A stretch of 64,000 nt of DNA. Source: CAZKEW01 sp964580435 (GTDB lineage Bacteria; Acidobacteriota; Aminicenantia; Aminicenantales; UBA8522). How positions within the stretch are numbered: position 1 is the stretch's first letter; each line of letters begins with the position of its first letter. Below, in pieces: positions 61,610 through 64,000 of this stretch. The stretch is taken from assembly GCA_964580435.1 (NCBI GenBank), contig CAZOKP010000004.1, positions 1 to 64,000 of the forward strand, written 5' to 3'. Both the position numbers and the translations under genes were made by a program. The notes under the pieces were generated by a model that did no database searches, had not been told where the DNA came from, and worked only from the letters and a program-made list of their open reading frames with translations.

Positions 61610-62725
61610 TCAGACCTTTTTCCGGACGCGTCCCGGGTTGCGCTCATCTCTTTCCTCCAAGAAACGGACAATCTTAGCACTTCCCGAGGGGAAAGGGTAC
61701 CGTTTCAAGGCCTCGGATATCACCCACCGATGGGAATCCCTTCTGAGTCGAGGCTTACGGCGAAGCACGCATTCGTAGGCATAAAGAGACACTTGAAATT
61801 GGGTATAAGCATGCTGGATCTTGAGAAGGAATTTCTCCTCTTTGACTTCTGCTCCAACCTCCTCCCTGAGCTCGCGGCGCAGCGCTCCTTCTCGAGTCTC
61901 GCCCTTCTTTCTTTTCCCTCCCGGGAACTCCCAAAGTCCGGCCAGCAGTCCTGTTGAAGGGCGTTTCTGGATCAAATACTTGCCGGATTCCTCGATGATG
62001 CCGACGACGGTCTCGATCTTTCTGTAGGTCCGCTTCTTGGGTGCCGGAATGACCTCCTGCTTGCCCTCCTTATAAGCCAGGCAGAATCGCTGCAAAGGAC
62101 AAAGGAGACAGGAGGGGTTTTTTGGCCTGCAGACTAGGGCACCGAGTTCCATCATGGCTTGATTGAACTCGCCCGGACGGGTTTCTTGCATTAGGGTCGC
62201 CAAGTCACGCAGAAAATGTTTTTCCATTCTTGAATCAGGTTCCCTCCTGATGCAGGACAATCTCAGCAGTACCCGCCGTACATTGGCATCCAGGACGGGG
62301 TAAGGCTTGCCATAGGCGATGCTGACGACGGCTGCAGCTATATACGGGCCAAAACCAGGCAGGCTTAGGAGATCCTCGTATGTTTGGGGAACAGAGCCGG
62401 CATGCTTCTTGCTGATGACCTCGGCGGCCGTACGCAAATTTCTGGCGCGCTGGTAATAACCCAGACCTTCCCAAGCTTTGAGGACTTTTTGTAGAGGAGC
62501 CCGGGCCAGCGCCTGGACGTCGGGAAAAAGCTTGAACCAGTTGGGGTAATGTGAGAGGACAGCAGGGACCGTGGTCTGCTGGAGCATGACCTCTGATATC
62601 CAGATCCGATAGGGGTCGCTCGTCTCCCTCCAGGGGAGTTTGCGGTGATGGGCCCCGTACCAGCAGATAAGCTCTCTTGTGAGGCGTCTGTTTTTTCTAT
62701 GATCTTTCACTTTGTGACAGCACAA
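61610..62725 (-). CDS. mutY: Adenine DNA glycosylase
   Basis: Removes adenine mispaired with 8-oxoguanine. 371 residues: EVMLQQTTV with the catalytic Glu, helix-hairpin-helix LPGFGPYIAAAV, catalytic Asp in VLDANV, the 4Fe-4S cluster CX6CX2CX5C (CRPKNPSCLLCPLQRFC), and a C-terminal MutT-like domain with the Nudix-like box GGKRKKGETREGALRRELREE. The start is uncertain: TTG 62725 or GTG 62710, neither with a good Shine-Dalgarno. It follows the DUF4340 gene by 18 bp, and the DHH-like gene begins 6 bp after its stop. Confidence 0.95.
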   Translation of the reverse strand: MCCHKVKDHRKNRRLTRELICWYGAHHRKLPWRETSDPYRIWISEVMLQQTTVPAVLSHYPNWFKLFPDVQALARAPLQKVLKAWEGLGYYQRARNLRTAAEVISKKHAGSVPQTYEDLLSLPGFGPYIAAAVVSIAYGKPYPVLDANVRRVLLRLSCIRREPDSRMEKHFLRDLATLMQETRPGEFNQAMMELGALVCRPKNPSCLLCPLQRFCLAYKEGKQEVIPAPKKRTYRKIETVVGIIEESGKYLIQKRPSTGLLAGLWEFPGGKRKKGETREGALRRELREEVGAEVKEEKFLLKIQHAYTQFQVSLYAYECVLRRKPRLRRDSHRWVISEALKRYPFPSGSAKIVRFLEERDERNPGRVRKKV

Positions 62726-62743
62726 CAGGACCCATTAAAAAAT

Positions 62744-64000
62744 CTATTTCTTTTCCTCCTTCTTTTCTTGGGGTATCTGCGCCTTCCAGTCTTTTGCGTC
62801 TTTGGGGAATTCGGCCAGAAATGAGGAGTCCACGAGAAAGAGGTATGCCAGGTTCGGGTTCTTCACAACGACCTGCTTTTTCTCTTTGACCTCAAGCCCG
62901 ACGAGGAGTTGGGTCTGTTTCTCCTTTTCGTTTTCTTTTGTCCAAATCGTAACCTCGGCTTGAGGCTGGGCCAGACCGTATTCCTGAAGACTCTTCGGAG
63001 AATCTATGAATTCGGCGGCTTCCAAGCTTTCTATTTTGCGGAGAAATGTCTCGATCCTTGGTTTGTCTGCTTCTTCTTTTAGCGCCTCACCCAAGAACCA
63101 TTTTTCATCCTTGCCCTTAATGGCCGTGAGAGCGAGAGGGCCGGCTCTGAGCTGGAGCTTTTGGGCCTCCCAGCTGTTGAAAGCCACGACCTGCTTGTCT
63201 CTCACATCCCCCTCCTTTTTCTCGATGCTGGCGAGGACTTGTCCGTCCACGGCGATGATTTTTGAAGAAAGAGAGGTTGTGGCATAGACATTGTCCCCGT
63301 CCTTATGGAGAAAGAAAATGATCTCCTGGTTCTTGGAGGCCAGAGTGAGCGAGATGAGATACTCAGGGTCCTTGAGCCCGCATTTTTTGATATCCTCATC
63401 GTGCTTCTGTTCCGAGACGAACTCTTTGGCCCTGAGCTCGGCCAGCGTCCGCAGGATATCCTCAATCTGGCTCTTCTTGGCCAGAGCGTTTAGGGGCTTT
63501 TGGAAGAACCAGTCCATTTCTTTCTTCTGAGCTTCCCAGATGATGTCCTGTGCTCGCAGTTTGATGGCGTTGACATCGGCCGGCTCGAACCTGAAGATGT
63601 CCTTCTGGCGAAAATCAAAAGTCTTCTTGTCGAGCAGGCTCTTGAAGGAGCTGGAGATGAGGACGATCCTGGGGTCATCTTCTTTTTTGGCAAAAAGGGC
63701 GTTATCAAGCGGATTCTCCATGCCGATGAGTATCTTCACAGGTTGTGGCTTGTTTTTATACCAAAGGGTCAGCTCTTTCTTAGGAATTTCGTACTTGGTC
63801 ATGTCCCCGCCCTCTTTTTCGACGACCCGTTCGATCCTGAGGCTTGAAAAATCCTCGGCCAGGCGGTTGACCTCGGTGGAATCCGCTTTTGCTTCCAAGG
63901 GTTCGGTGATGAGCCAATCCTCGCCGCTATCCTTTTTGAAAGCGATAGTTCCGTCCTCTTTTTTCAGGGTGATCTTTTCGACGTCCGCAGAGGAAAGGTC
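62744..64000 (-). CDS. DUF4340 domain protein (5' end outside window)
   Basis: The frame remains open to the right edge, so the first part is missing; at least 418 residues are present. An apparent start at 63898 (a TTG) is not the true start, since upstream codons continue the DUF4340 pattern (VEKITLKKEDG, GEDWLITEP). Repeating units of about 130 residues with W.I..P..  and EWLLLG-type segments (GEDWLITEP, KDEKWFLGEAL) fit DUF4340. The family is exported, often next to gliding-motility-like ABC (GldG) genes; the partner genes would lie outside the window. Two DUF4340 units are seen, with a charged C-terminal tail ending in KKEEKK. Confidence 0.8.
   Translation of the reverse strand, partial: DLSSADVEKITLKKEDGTIAFKKDSGEDWLITEPLEAKADSTEVNRLAEDFSSLRIERVVEKEGGDMTKYEIPKKELTLWYKNKPQPVKILIGMENPLDNALFAKKEDDPRIVLISSSFKSLLDKKTFDFRQKDIFRFEPADVNAIKLRAQDIIWEAQKKEMDWFFQKPLNALAKKSQIEDILRTLAELRAKEFVSEQKHDEDIKKCGLKDPEYLISLTLASKNQEIIFFLHKDGDNVYATTSLSSKIIAVDGQVLASIEKKEGDVRDKQVVAFNSWEAQKLQLRAGPLALTAIKGKDEKWFLGEALKEEADKPRIETFLRKIESLEAAEFIDSPKSLQEYGLAQPQAEVTIWTKENEKEKQTQLLVGLEVKEKKQVVVKNPNLAYLFLVDSSFLAEFPKDAKDWKAQIPQEKKEEKK

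Overview
The window is a gene-dense bacterial chromosome segment of moderate-to-high GC with roughly 48 protein genes, two tRNA genes, two gene remnants and one palindromic element. There is no phage, integrase, transposase or CRISPR array. The mix of Oar-like carboxypeptidase-regulatory TonB receptor, S9 and CocE-type peptidases, twin-zinc-ribbon Ser/Thr kinases with TPR or PEGA/SUMF tails, paired TldD/TldE, DUF3857 proteins and many secreted glycosidases points to an Acidobacteriota-like heterotroph, most likely the Aminicenantes lineage. That placement is an inference from gene content; no 16S gene is present.

Layout. 1-5 kb: glutamine synthetase, a URO-D-family protein, a xylulokinase and a secreted TIM-barrel-like protein. 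5.5-9.1 kb: a membrane TolB-like/TPR protein, an ornithine cyclodeaminase-family enzyme, and two apparent remnants of membrane acyltransferase genes either side of it. 9.1-14.6 kb (minus): an SH3/outer-membrane barrel protein, an exported methyltransferase, an S9 peptidase and an Old Yellow Enzyme. 14.8-28.4 kb (plus): one long co-directional run with 8 to 39 bp gaps: KDG kinase, KDPG aldolase, three receptor-like Ser/Thr kinases, a CocE/S15 hydrolase and an MFS transporter. 28.4-31.2 kb: the TonB receptor. 31.3-36.7 kb: Tat-exported DUF362 protein, nitroreductase, TldE, TldD and a flippase-like membrane protein. 36.8-42 kb: GH78 rhamnosidase, pirin, a small membrane protein and an NCS1-type permease. 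42.1-43.6 kb: serS followed by two tRNA-Ser genes. 43.7-50 kb: a GH106-like glycosidase, YhhN, DUF2461 and DUF1846 proteins. 50-56.3 kb: an esterase, then a compact six-gene set (MGMT, MGMT-like, two small unknowns, a squalene-cyclase-fold protein, DUF985 cupin), then an ATP-grasp protein. 56.7-60.6 kb: two DUF3857/transglutaminase-like exported proteins, the second with all three catalytic residues replaced. 60.6-64 kb (minus): a permuted DHH-like protein, MutY and the edge-truncated DUF4340 protein.

The strongest candidate for an undescribed system is the 16.5-28.4 kb block. Two tandem ~1030-residue proteins each join a zinc ribbon, a complete cytoplasmic kinase, a membrane helix, a PEGA domain, a SUMF/FGE-fold domain and an alpha/beta hydrolase with an intact Ser-Asp-His triad. 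They sit next to a soluble kinase-TolB-TPR protein, a secreted hydrolase and a transporter, all downstream of the KDG/KDPG sugar-acid enzymes. The layout suggests extracytoplasmic sensing and hydrolysis coupled to phosphorylation inside the cell. Other points of interest are an apparently leaderless serS transcript leading into its cognate tRNAs, the MGMT/PYWR-type pair, the pseudo-transglutaminase, the permuted DHH motifs, and a ~150 bp nested palindrome next to a strong promoter.
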